64,000 nucleotides of DNA, from positions 241,927 to 305,926 of the forward strand of contig JAANDG010000124.1 in the NCBI GenBank assembly GCA_036852015.1, read 5' to 3'. The stretch is from Pelodera strongyloides. Taxonomy: Eukaryota; Nematoda; Chromadorea; Rhabditida; Rhabditidae. The notes under the pieces were generated by a model. It saw only the letters and a list, made by a program, of their open reading frames with translations, had not been told where the DNA came from and made no database searches. A program made the position numbers and the translations under genes. Positions 49,144 through 64,000 of this stretch are shown here, piece after piece (the stretch's first letter is position 1; each line of letters opens with the position of its first letter).

Positions 49144-50039
49144 GTGAAATGGAATAACCTGCAATACAATGAAATTACTGATGGCAAACTTTCCGGCTAT
49201 GAGCTATAACCGTCACAGGAAAAAGGAATGAAATATACAAAGCAGCAGAGAACAAATGAAAATATAATCATTGGCATTTTAACCAAGAACGAGAAGTTCA
49301 AATAATTCAAAGGCAGTAACATATGATCACTTCCAAATCAATTTATTGTCACAACGCAACATAATGAATTGTACACTTGTTAGAAAATAAAGCGTAATAA
49401 ATAAATAAATAAGGGGATTTGGGGAACTACTGAAAAATGGAATATTAATATTAGTAGACAGACAATAAAGTAACACGCTGATGCCCTAATATAAAATATA
49501 GTCAATTGACAACCATGTTTACATTTATGACTTCGATAGGGGTTTTAGGATTTTAGGCTTTTATGCATAAATTAACAAATTCATTAGAAAATTACAAATT
49601 ATTCAAGAAAAAAAGCTTACGTAGGAACGTATTGAGACCACGTGGAGTTAAAACAACATCATAAAAACAATATAAACCAAACCTGCATTCAACAAGCAAA
49701 CCATTACAATAATAAATAATATCACACTGCAAGTCAGATCAGATTTCAAAATTCAAAATGATAACATTAACGATAATAAGGTAGCCCCACGCACCATAAC
49801 ACAAAGATATAAAACAACTCACATCCCTTACACAATGTGGCCAGGTATCCACACAAACTGTACAAAGAAAATTGACAAACTCATACTCAAACAACCGCCA
49901 CTAATATACCGAATTCTGGCCTTCCTCTGTGGAGTATTACAACTTATTATAGATTAGGTGGGCGTATGAACCTTTATCATAATGGGGACAAACTACAAAG
50001 GCCAGGTGCTCGTAAACTTAGGTAAAACGTAGATCAGAC
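49144..50039. other. Gap between HDAC3 start and ARID2-like stop
   Basis: No exon or recognised repeat is seen; the sequence is AT-rich. A TTGCAG lies 15 nt before the HDAC3 ATG. The gap is short enough for co-transcription of the two same-strand genes. Confidence 0.55.
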
Positions 50040-53000
50040 TTAGCTGGCAACACTGGCTGGGGCTGGGGTCGCTGTAGAACCACTAGAAACAGTCTCCTGG
50101 GATCGTGGTGGCTCGATTTCCTCCCTTTCCGCTTCAGTAGGAAGCGGATGCAATTCAGAAAGAAGTTGCGACAGGGCCACGGCACCTTCCAGACGACTTA
50201 GAGCCAGCCAACAAAGGAGACGCTCGTGAAGACGAATTCTGCTGCAAAAAAAAAGACAAATCTTTAAATTAAAGCGGTATGGCGCGTGGTTTCTGAAAAC
50301 GTATGTTCCATTCTGTCACGGAAAGGCAATTCGTGGTACAAGACATACACCTTAAATGAAAGGTATACAATAAACATTTATAATAATATCCAATATTAAT
50401 AGCGTAAGTCTACAGTCTACACATAAATAGATATTTAAAAAAACTTACTGCCTTCCCTCCGACGAATATCTCGCAAGGTTTCTGAGAATGAGGCACGCCG
50501 TCAAACGAATACTCCTTGTCACAGGTCCCTCTGGCTCATCCTGTTTAAAAGTAGAGAATCAACAATTGATGAAAATAATCTACCCGTTAATTCGGTTCAG
50601 ACAAGCTTAAACACTCTCGATGCACGCAACGGAAAACAGTTTCCACAGTTTCACTCTAGGTTACAGTAACCACAGTTTACTCTAGGTTACAGTACTCAGT
50701 TACAGTCCCATTACAGTAACACTAACCGTAATATCCCTTGGCAAGAAAGTGAACGCGTGCCTCCGGATCGCCTCGATCGCGGCATTTCGACTGTATCCCG
50801 GATGAGGTGGCACATCACGTTGAATGTCAGTTCTAAAAAAAACCAAATATATAACCTCTCAAGTTACTGACCGCAATTAAAACAGAACATCTCCGGTGTT
50901 TTCCGTCCTCCGTAGGGTATAAATTTCGTATGTAAACGAGGTGGTTTCCTTAGACCGTTTTAATAAAACTTTGATAGACCGTTTTAATAAAACACCATGT
51001 TTCGGTCAAATATATTAATTTCGAATTGCTTTCGGAGGTGGTCAAAACCATTCCGGTGGTTCGTGCGTGTTTTCACGCACCAATACCCCTGATCCTCCGT
51101 CAAGAAAAAAGATCAATTCAGAATAGCAAGTAAATGTATAGGAGAAGGGAAAAAAATAACTGGTATAAAGCTCATACACCTTTAGACAGATCCCAACAAT
51201 TCCTCTTCTCACCTATATCTTGGCGGCTTTCGCGGAAGTAGTCCCTCTCTCCTCTTCTGTGCAGAAAGTCGCAGCAATTGATCAGTGACATGGTGGTCCA
51301 TCAAATGAGTGACCAGAGACCATCTAAGTATTCATAATGAATAAACATAGTAAGAAAACGTTTCCTTCGTCCTTCCACACGCCATACCATCTGCGTCATA
51401 TGCACGGGCTCCTGAGGCCTATTCACCAACACACAACACACAAGGAGCCCTCCATAGGCTCACGAGCGCTCTGAATCTCTTCTGCTCTCGCACTCTCTAC
51501 GCACTCTTTATTTCCCTCTCTCTCTAGGCCGCCGGCTCCCTGCGCGTTGGTGAATACAGCCTCTCGGCAACATTACGATCTATTTCATCATACGAATCCA
51601 GGACAAGTTGGACAAGGATAAGATGAGGGAAAACCATCGACTTACTTATTTCTCTGAGTAGCGTCACATCCGGGCCACTTACACACCGACTGCTCCCCTT
51701 CTTTCAAATGATCCGACGAAATGTGATGAACGACGTGAGAGGTTTGCACAAAACTGTAATGGGTGCACAATAAAAATTAAATGTTCCAGATAAAGGCTGA
51801 GCAATGATGAGGCAATTGCATATTTTTGTATACGTAGCTTTACCTCTGATAATTACATTGCAGAACACAGATCCGCATTACAGTACAGCAATAATAATCA
51901 TCAAAGCGGAAGCATGTTAACGATAAGGAACAATATAACTGTAAAATAACGCACACTCTACCACATCCATCCCATTCGCACATCAAGTCAGCATTTGGAT
52001 TAGATACAACAGAAGGCGACGGAGAGACCCCTGCAGACGGACGACGAGCAGCCGGACGCTGAACAAAAAAATACAATAAACAAACTGAGACCATATTCAC
52101 CACTCCGATTCCCCTGGGGACAGAAAGTAGCATTGCAATGTGAGAGACGCAAAGAAAAAGACGGGAATTCCCCATGGGGAATTGAGTGGCGAATATGGCC
52201 TCTGGTTTGAACAAAAGTTACCTAAGTTAAAAGCCAACCAGTAGACACACTAGCGAATTCCCGGAAGGCAGCTGGCAAATTAACATAGAACCTTAAACTT
52301 AATTTTAACAAAGACTATTCACCACACACAAAACAACGACAAGCATAAACAACTTAATTTAGTCGAAAAACACTAACACTAAAATCAGGAAAATCTTAAA
52401 ACGCACAGTATTCTCCACTTTGACAATCCGTGCTTCATGACGCGATTCGTCGTCCACGACGTCACGTGCTTCAACAGGCACAGTCATCTAAAAGTTATTA
52501 TATAAGCCTTCACAAACAAAAAAAAATAAATGAATAAAGCATAAAAGAAAGCGAAAGAAAAGTAATCAAGAAAAAGGCAAAATCATATCAAGGAGACCAG
52601 TTACCTACAAAACCAATATTACACATTGTGCGGAGTTTTTTAACCACGTTATAAGAAGTTGTAATGACTTGTTGGAACTCATCCCCGACAACAAACCACA
52701 CACTCGAAAAATTCTCCACGTATATGAGTAGAAAATACGCAACCCTTACCTGATTTGAAACTGGCCGATGGTGTATTTCATCAGGTGTTTGACTTCTTGA
52801 CGATTCCGCACTCACAGAAGCGTTTCTTGAAGCTTCTCCGTTCGTGGCAACACCTAAATACGACATGTGCAGGCATAAGCTAAACAAAAAAAAAACACAC
52901 AATATGAACATAAACTAATCTGCGACATTACAATTAACTGGAGAGAATGAGAAAATAACACCTGGATACATGTCTGCATTCTACAATAACGATGATACGA

Positions 53001-53519
53001 GCAAATAACATCAAGAAAAAAAGTCATTTGAAAGATACAACTAATCTTAAAATTATAAAGTACCATTGGTCACTGGTCCCGATGGTCCGGCCAGAATCTG
53101 CTGCATAAGTGGATGTGACGACGCAACGGTGTGCGGGGGAGGAGGCGCGGCAATGTGCTGCGACGCCTGTGATGGCGGTACTTGAACCACAACTTGAGAA
53201 CCTTAATGGGTTAGTTTTTTATTAATTAATTAGCAATTAGCACAACAAGACAAGGTATGCACCACAAGGGTCTTAGGCTTAGGGTTCCCTTTGGTTGACG
53301 TTCTTTATTTGTATTGATCGTTAACCAATAAACTGTTATTATTAAATGATGATGAAGAGAAAGCAGTGCATAACAGTCGTATGTCGTTGATTAGCAAGAG
53401 GAAAACGTAAATAAGAAAATAATGGATAACAAGCTTAGTGCATAGGTTCTGGCTTCAAGCATTGCGTAGTTTTGCAAATATTTACCCCAATCTTGTGGGC
53501 CGTGAGCGGCATTTGGCAT
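50040..53519 (-). CDS. ARID2: ARID2 C-terminal-region protein (C2H2 pair), 10 exons
   Basis: Exons (minus): 53486-53519, 53064-53201, 52750-52853, 52407-52487, 51955-52058, 51646-51753, 51213-51323, 50727-50832, 50449-50540, 50040-50241. They sum to 1080 nt, 359 residues, all phases closed. The two C2H2 fingers ([20 protein letters not shown] and [10 protein letters not shown]...[11 protein letters not shown]), then [38 protein letters not shown] and [10 protein letters not shown], match the end of ARID2/BAF200, a PBAF chromatin-remodelling subunit. Human ARID2 is ~1835 residues; no ARID, armadillo-like or RFX region is present. A poly-Pro/Gln-rich N-terminus ([16 protein letters not shown]) follows the ATG. 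Exon 2 uses an AAG acceptor. Either a short protein, a split gene, or a gene cut at 53519. Confidence 0.9.
50270..50330. mobile_element. TTAA element, family E, left end only
   Basis: TTAAAGCGGTATGGCGCGTGG and GTATGTTCCATTCTGTCACG match family E; no right end was found. It lies in the last ARID2-like intron. Confidence 0.6.
51413..51564. mobile_element. Family C MITE, copy 6 (ARID2-like intron)
   Basis: The left end TGAGGCCTATTCACCAACAC has lost one G; the right end is GTTGGTGAATACAGCCTC. Core CACGAGCGCTCTGAATCTC. Confidence 0.85.
52087..52204. mobile_element. Family C-prime MITE (ARID2-like intron)
   Basis: Ends TGAGACCATATTCACCACTC and GAGTGGCGAATATGGCCTC, with CCCCTGGGGA and CCCCATGGGG inside. 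Closest to 5397-5530. Confidence 0.8.
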
Positions 53520-53828
53520 TGTGTTCTTACCTTACCTCAAAAAATTTGCCAGTTTTATAGCTTTTTTCTAATCTGTGGATGTCTGAAAGTGCACTACCAC
53601 ATTGAATATGGTTTGCCGGAGGTCATTTTTTTGAGGTGAAACGGTGAAAACTAAGTATTAAAGGTTAATGATTCAAACATTTCGGCACGGCAAATCGCGC
53701 TTTTGCCGAATTTCGTACGCTACTATGCTGGTTTAGTTCATTGTAGAAACATTTCTTTTTTGTTGAGCGGTTTTTAGAGCTAAGGTAGACAGATTTCCGT
53801 TACCGGTATATATAGTGGATCAAGTTGA

Positions 53829-53978
53829 TTATAGCGAAATACGACCAGTAGCATTCTTTACAGATGCAAATTAATATAATTAGAATAAAAAATCGAGTAA
53901 ATTCGAGCATTAGCATAAATACGTAAGAATTCAGTTGTGCACGATGTGTTTCAAAAACCGGCCGGTATTTCGCTTTAA
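53829..53978. mobile_element. TTAA element, family B, copy 8 (upstream of PP5-like exon)
   Basis: The left end is eroded (TTATAGCGAAATACGACC); the right end GGCCGGTATTTCGCTTTAA is intact and ends 23 nt before the acceptor of the first recognised PP5 exon. Confidence 0.82.
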
Positions 53979-54001
53979 CTATTCATAATTCATATGTTCA
54001 G

Positions 54002-54710
54002 TCGTGGATGATTCGTACACGGGACCACGTTTGGAGGGCGAAATCTCCGTGGAATTTGTGAAGGAATTAATTGAAACATTCAAGAAACAAGGTGCCCTGC
54101 ATAGGAAATATGCTTACAAGGTTAGTGAAGGATGTGATTTGTTGAAATGTTAGTATTTGTAACTTTGTTTTCGTACAATACAGGAAGGGAAGAACCAGCC
54201 AATTGCGTCATTGCTAAATTTTTAAAACGTCATTTATATTGGTTTTACTCTAAGTAAGAAAACAAAACCGTTTTCTGAGATTTATTATTTTGCGATGTGG
54301 GTACTGTAGGTTGGGCGGGATGGGATGGCAGGCAGGTTTGTAAAATAGAAAACAAGGACTAATATTGACTTGAATTCAGATGCTTCTGGCCATACGACAA
54401 TTTCTTGGTGAACAACCAACATTGGTGGATATAACTGTGCCGATTGGAAAGAAGGTAAGGCTATAGAATTTCGCTATGTGTTAGCGTGTTTCGGTGCCGT
54501 TATTACGTTATTCACTATAAGTACTATTGTCTCTTAGGGTTGTGTTATAGACGTGGGAAATAGGTTGATAGTATTTCTTCAGTGGGGTAGTATTCTTCAA
54601 TTTACCGATAACTTGCGTCGCGAGAATTTCGCTCGGCTGCTAGCTACATATACATATCACCATCACTAGTACTATACGAGATTTTTCGCAACAACTAGTC
54701 AACAGTAGGA

Positions 54711-54756
<46 letters not shown>

Positions 54757-57700
54757 AAACCTGTCTCACGGCGGTCTAAACCCAGCTCACGTTGTCCCGA
54801 CGGTCTAAACCCAGCTCACTTTCCCTATTGGTGGGTGAACAATCCAACGCTTGGTTCAATGTTCATTTCTTATTATATATTTGTTTCAGTTCACTGTGTG
54901 TGGAGATGTACACGGACAGTTCTACGATCTGTGCAATATCTTTGATATTAATGGGGCACCGAGCGAGGAGAATCCTTATGTGAGTTTTTTTGTATTTCAT
55001 CAATATATAGAAACGTGTTAAGAGCTATCGCTCTACCACACAAGTTTCTTCAGAACATTTACTGTATGTGTGATTCTTTACTAAACTGTGGATTTGTTTT
55101 ACTTATTAAGTAATTCGTCCATAAAGTCATTTTTATATTTTCCGTTTCCCAGAAATGTGAAACTGACAAACAGATATTTACTAGTTTACTCAGCTTTGGC
55201 GAATTTTGCTTTTATTTTTATTAAGCGAACCGACGGCCAGTTTTTGAAACGTGTTTGATGTATGCAATTAATATAGGCAGTCTAATAATCGTCCAGTAGT
55301 CATGCAGTAATTTGCATACACTACGTCGAATGCAGCGTCTGTCATACGTTTCAAAACTGCCCGTTATACGGTTTTAATATTATTTGTACCAATCGATATA
55401 TCATATCAATGATTAATAATATTTTCAGCTATTCAACGGCGATTTCGTCGATCGTGGCTCGTTCAGTGTTGAGACAATTTTCACAATGTTCGGGTACAAG
55501 TTGCTCTATCCGAATCATTTCTTCCTGTCACGAGGAAACCACGAGAGTGACACGATGAACAAGGTTGGTTATTTAGTTAGAAACATTTTCAATCGATTGA
55601 GTTTTTTTTTTGGTAGTTTGTAGTTTTTGTGGATTGAGTCTTTTTGTAGTTTTTGTTTGTGATTTTTTTGCCTAAATTTACCCTTTTCTATCACCTTTGT
55701 AACTTGTACTGGTAGCATACGACTTGTTACGCATTATGATTGCCTTTGCACTCTGACTCTGCTATGCAACTAAGGTTAACCATTTGGCTTTGATGTGACG
55801 TGGTAACACATGACCACGAACGACAAGTCGTTTTTCAATTTTTCAGATGTACGGTTTCGAAGGCGAGGTGAAGAAGAAGTATGATGCACAAATGGGCGAA
55901 TTCTTCACAGAAATATTCAACCACCTGCCATTATGTCACTTGATCAACAAAAAAGTGTTTGTGAGTTTGTTTGTTTGCATCTTGTTTAGTTTGGAGCGTG
56001 ATGTTTCAGACTGTTGGTTTAAATGAAGGAGTGTATTCACCTAACGTTTTCAAAACGGGTTACTTCGTTACCTTGAACCTTGAATACACACAACATCTTG
56101 ATCATAGCCAAAGTGTAGCAAAGTGGTAAGTAGACTAGTTGAAGTTCTATAGTTGAATAGTGTTTTTATTTTGATATTTGAATTTAATTTTAAAATTTGA
56201 ATATTAAGTTTTGCGCGTACCTCTATTCTATTATTATCGTGGTGGTTAATGAAAACAATGAACTTGCTTCTTGCGAAGAGTTTGTTTGTTTTATTTATTT
56301 ATATTTATCTTTTATTTTATTTTTTCTAATATTCTGATCCTGACCTTTAGGTTTGCCACGGAGGTCTGTTCAGCGAGGACGGTGTCACGTTGGATGATAT
56401 CAGAAAGGTGGACAGGGTCAGCAACCACCAACGAGGGAATCATGTGCGATCTACTATGGTTGTTTCTTAATAACTCTTTATTTCCATTCTGGTAAAAGTG
56501 TACAGCCAAAACATCATCTTTTAAAATTATCTAATAATGTTACTTCCAAAGCATTTGGTATAAATCTATGATTAGCTGTGGATCGGCCCTGAAATATCAT
56601 ACCAATCGTCATCAGCAGAGTAACCTTACCTTAGTTACTTAGGTCACCAAGTAACTAAGGTAAGGTTACTCTGCTGATGACGATTGTTATTATTTTCAGG
56701 GCCGATCCACAAGATCTGAACGGGCGATGCCCATCAAAACGAGGAACAAGTTGTCAATTCGGGCCCGATGTCAGTAAGAGGTGGTGCCTGGAGAATGGAG
56801 TCGATTACGTGATTAGGTGAGGGTTTAAGTTTTCATTTTAATGTGTTTATTTATGTTTCAAGATTTAAGTTATGAAACTGTAGACTGTAGGCATGGGCAT
56901 GAACAATTAACACACTTCACCTAGTCACCTTTGTGTTTGTAGAATTTCAAGGGTTAGCGTGCAGCGTACGTAAGTACATTAAGAATCCTTTCTACCATGT
57001 TTGTTAGGAGTTAGGAGCTCCAATTCCAATACATTCTTCAAAATCAAAGAACTTTGAGTCGGTTGTTCTTACGCATCATTTGGTGGAACCAAGTACTTCA
57101 ATTGTAAACGCTTTACACAATGTAGTGAAATTATCATACAGTATTTACGTGAGTACTATACTAAGCACATACGTTAAGTAATTCATTATGTGTTATAGAT
57201 CGCACGAGGTTAAACCCGAAGGTTACGAGAAACACCATGACGACCGCGTGTACACAGTATTCTCGGCACCGAACTATTGTGACCAAATGGGCAATAAGGT
57301 GAGAGGGAGTTTTTTTAATGCTTTGCTAACTTTGGCCCTAATGGGGGTTTCACGTATGGTGAATTTAGTATTTTTGGAACTACACGAAAATATTTATTAA
57401 TTTTTATTTTATATATGCAAGTTTCGTGCAAAAATACGGTAGTATTGACAGATTCACACCGAATTTTTGGGATTCTTGGAAACCCATTATCGGTGAACGG
57501 GAACTTTTTTTTGCATTGAACACGTCTGTAATTCAATGTTTCACGAAAGCTGTTTGTTTGAAGGAATGATTCTATTTTAATTTTTTAAGTCAGTAAAGGA
57601 AAGCGATTAAAAAAAGTCGGTCAGCGAACACTTGCATAAGAATATAACTTTTGCTTACGAACTTGTTTAAATACCGGGTTTCTCAAAGCTACAAACTTTG

Positions 57701-58116
57701 TTTGTTTAAAGCGTCAGTGTAAAACTATTGTAGACAATCCTAAGCAAACAGATAGTCCTCACATAAAGGCATAGAAATCAATATACTATCAAAAGGACTA
57801 TAAAACCTACCTGAGCCTTAAAGCGAAATGCTACCCTTTGGAAAATTGCATATGATAAGCATCCTATATCCTATGCAATTTTGTACGATCGTCCACGGCA
57901 ATCGTACAAATTAGAGTAGGATACATAGGATTTGCTTATCATATGCAAATTTTTCCAAAGGGGCTAGCATTTCGCTTTAAGTATTATTCTGTTCAGGGCG
58001 CGTTCATTACACTGAAAGGCGGTGACTTGACACCCCGCTTCACTACATTTGAATGTGTGTCACACCCTAACGTGCCCCCAATGGCCTATGGAAATAGTCT
58101 GTTTGGTTTCATGTAA
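54002..58116 (+). CDS. PPP5C: PP5-like Ser/Thr phosphatase catalytic domain, frameshifted, no TPR
   Basis: Exons: 54002-54120, 54380-54454, 54890-54979, 55429-55563, 55847-55960, 56351-56458, 56700-56816, 57199-57298, 57997-58116. Sequence begins with the PP5 linker ([18 protein letters not shown]), not PP2A/PP1-like. PPP metal and phosphate motifs are all present: [45 protein letters not shown] and [12 protein letters not shown]; the end [10 protein letters not shown] is PP5-specific. PP5 is normally TPR-regulated and HSP90-bound. No TPR exon exists between here and the ARID2-like start at 53519. A short start exon (ATG near 53579) would fit phase but is speculative. Exon 56351-56458 is two bases short: frame is lost near 56421 and regained near 56432, both at collapsed homopolymers. 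A 63-bp inverted repeat covers the acceptor at 56699. Confidence 0.9.
54718..54822. repeat. Minisatellite in PP5-like intron 2
   Basis: Three units of CGGTCTAAACCCAGCTCAC with preceding CCTGTCTCACG; unit about 36 bp. Confidence 0.88.
55221..55377. mobile_element. Divergent family B-like TTAA element (PP5-like intron 3)
   Basis: It starts TTAAGCGAACCGACGGCC with TTTTTGAAACGTG and ends ACGTTTCAAAACTGCCC, GTTATACGGTTTTAA. Both TTAA present, inner sequence unlike family B. Confidence 0.7.
56577..56711. repeat. Inverted repeat spanning a PP5 exon acceptor
   Basis: The left arm 56577-56640 (TGTGGATCGGCCCTGAAA, then CAATCGTCATCAGCAGAG and TAACCTTACCTTAGTTACTT) is the reverse complement of 56649-56711, apart from ~8 bases. 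The loop is 8 nt. The right arm contains TTTCAG and the first 12 coding bases of exon 56700-56816. Ends are not TTAA. Confidence 0.93.
57341..57492. mobile_element. Family M repeat, copy 1 (last PP5-like intron)
   Basis: TAATGGGGGTTTCACGTATG to GGAAACCCATTAT with TATGCAAGTTTCGTGCA inside; ~83% identical to 58984-59140. Termini form a short inverted repeat (ATGGGGTTTCCAAG / CTTGGAAACCCCAT in copy 2). Confidence 0.8.
57818..57980. mobile_element. TTAA snapback element, family A, copy 3 (last PP5-like intron)
   Basis: TTAAAGCGAAATGCTACCC to GCTAGCATTTCGCTTTAA with several small deletions versus copies 1-2. The right TTAA ends 16 nt before the acceptor at 57996. Confidence 0.88.
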
Positions 58117-58192
58117 CCAAACTAATTACGGGTAAGCTAAGTTCAGCAATTATGTTAGAGACTTAGACCTGATTTTTGCTGACAGTATATCT

Positions 58193-58272
58193 TTAAAGCG
58201 TCATGGCACGTGGTTTTTGAGGTGCATATGTTTTTGTGCTGTTCGGTGATACTAACGTGCCATACCGCTTTA
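58193..58272. mobile_element. TTAA element, family E, short copy
   Basis: TTAAAGCGTCATGGCACGTGG mirrored by ACGTGCCATACCGCTTTA; only 80 bp. Confidence 0.75.
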
Positions 58273-58983
58273 CCGTTCATAAACTATAAGTTTTAGTGTT
58301 AGATGAGCTGATTGTTTCGAAACCAAAGAGTATGTATTTGAAAACTATTACTTGAAAGAGTTATATTTAATTGTTGACCATTGTCATATGTTGATTGAAG
58401 ATTGAAGTATTGAAGCAAGTAACCAGGGTTGTAGGCTCTTGTGGTTCTCTCAGAGTTTTTTTGCTCATTGAAAGTTAAATCTACCTAATTTAGAGAGTTT
58501 TTAATTTTATTATTATTATTACATCTTTCATGTTCATTCATAGTTACCTATTCAATTGAGTTGCATGTGAGTTTGCGTTTTTCTGAATTTTTTTTAGATT
58601 TAGTTATATATTTATGCTTTTTGTTTGTTGTATTGTTTTATTACGGAACAGGAACAGTGTTGCTTTATTATGTCTTACTTATTGTACGATAGAGAATCTA
58701 TTTTGTTATGAACAAGATGATGTTACTTGGCCATTTACGATTGTTAAGTTTGAGTTTGTTTAGGAGTAAGGTTGTATTAGTCGGTATGCTCACGGTTTGT
58801 TTTATAGAGTGTAGACTTTCTTGCCTTTTTTAGTTATACGTTATATATTATGTCGCACTTCGCACTTACCGTAGGCAGCTTATTGTTCTGAACTTTTATT
58901 TCACTACTTTTGCTTGTGATACTTGAAAATTCTCTTTGAAAAGTGAATGTAGTACTCTCCTTTCTTCTCTAGCTTGTTTTCTT

Positions 58984-59140
58984 TATGGGGTTTCCAAGTA
59001 TGGTAAAATTTACAGTATTGTGGAACTACACGAGAATATTTTTTTTAATTTTTCGTATTATATATGCAAGTTTCGTGCAGTAATGCGGTATTATTGATAG
59101 AATCACACCGAATTTGTGGGATACTTGGAAACCCCATTAT
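58984..59140. mobile_element. Family M repeat, copy 2
   Basis: Terminal inverted repeat ATGGGGTTTCCAAGTATGG and ATACTTGGAAACCCCAT; internal TATGCAAGTTTCGTGCAG. Confidence 0.8.
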
Positions 59141-59469
59141 TTCTCGTTTATTTTCTTTTCAATTATAAATTTATAAAACAACTTTAATTATTAGTGTAAT
59201 TTAGCTATCATGTGCTGTTATGGTAGTGAGATTGAGAGTGGTTTACTTAGATAATTTAGATTTCATGTAACCTCTTATTTTTTTATTAGCGACTTACTGG
59301 TAGAGTTTTTTTGTTGGTTACTTTTACGTTGCGCCTATTGTTAGTAATCTTTCCGTTAGATTTTTTACGTCATTTTGTTTCGTTTCAATTCGTTGATTGA
59401 TTTTTTTACTGACATTTTATGACTCGTTTTATATGCACTTGAAATATAGAAAGTAAATTTTTTATTAAA

Positions 59470-63994
<4,525 letters not shown>

Positions 63995-64000
63995 CTATAA

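Larger units (their letters stand above)
58117..59469. other. Convergent 3' region, PP5-like and membrane-protein genes
   Basis: T-rich, no exon. It holds a small family E element (58193-58272) and family M copy 2 (58984-59140). No certain plus-strand AATAAA close to the PP5 stop. Confidence 0.6.

Overview
The window is a gene-dense, intron-rich piece of an animal nuclear genome. Genes carry up to 15 short exons, with canonical GT..AG junctions and TTTCAG-like acceptors. AT-rich introns are packed with short palindromic repeats. No bacterial-style operons, rRNA or CRISPR are seen. Several start codons sit a few bases after a 3' splice-site-like AG with no visible 5' UTR, as expected where a spliced leader is trans-spliced. 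With the nematode-like CRAL-TRIO/GOLD protein this suggests a nematode outside Caenorhabditis, but that is inference.

Layout: RCC1 (minus, 1730-8856); an intergenic region with a tRNA-derived SINE; a CRAL-TRIO/GOLD lipid-transfer protein (plus, 12807-17128); a 3 kb repeat-bearing gap; importin alpha of the KPNA3/4 clade (minus, 20116-25972); a C18orf32/UPF0729 homologue (minus, 26647-27206); a FOXJ2/3 forkhead factor (plus, 28858-33379); an NSUN5 rRNA methyltransferase (minus, 34203-39906); a METTL2 tRNA m3C methyltransferase (minus, 40272-42655); HDAC3 (minus, 44224-49143); a protein equivalent only to the C-terminal part of ARID2 (minus, 50040-53519); a PP5-like phosphatase catalytic domain without TPRs (plus, 54002-58116); and a single-pass membrane protein running to the right edge (minus, 59470-63994). 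For nine of the ten genes complete in the window the exon phases I drew close exactly; exceptions are one extra base in HDAC3, two apparently missing bases in PP5 and an unresolved first exon in NSUN5.

Functional links: RCC1 makes the RanGTP gradient that importin alpha depends on; NSUN5 and METTL2 are both RNA methyltransferases lying 365 bp apart on one strand; HDAC3 and ARID2 are chromatin factors.

The most unusual feature is the repeat landscape. At least eight families of near-perfect snapback elements all start and end in TTAA. Six copies end 15-27 nt upstream of a splice-acceptor AG, where the branch point lies. Two elements share one TTAA. A second MITE set has GGCCGTATTCACCAAC termini. 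A separate 63-bp-arm inverted repeat folds the acceptor and first coding bases of a PP5 exon into a predicted hairpin.
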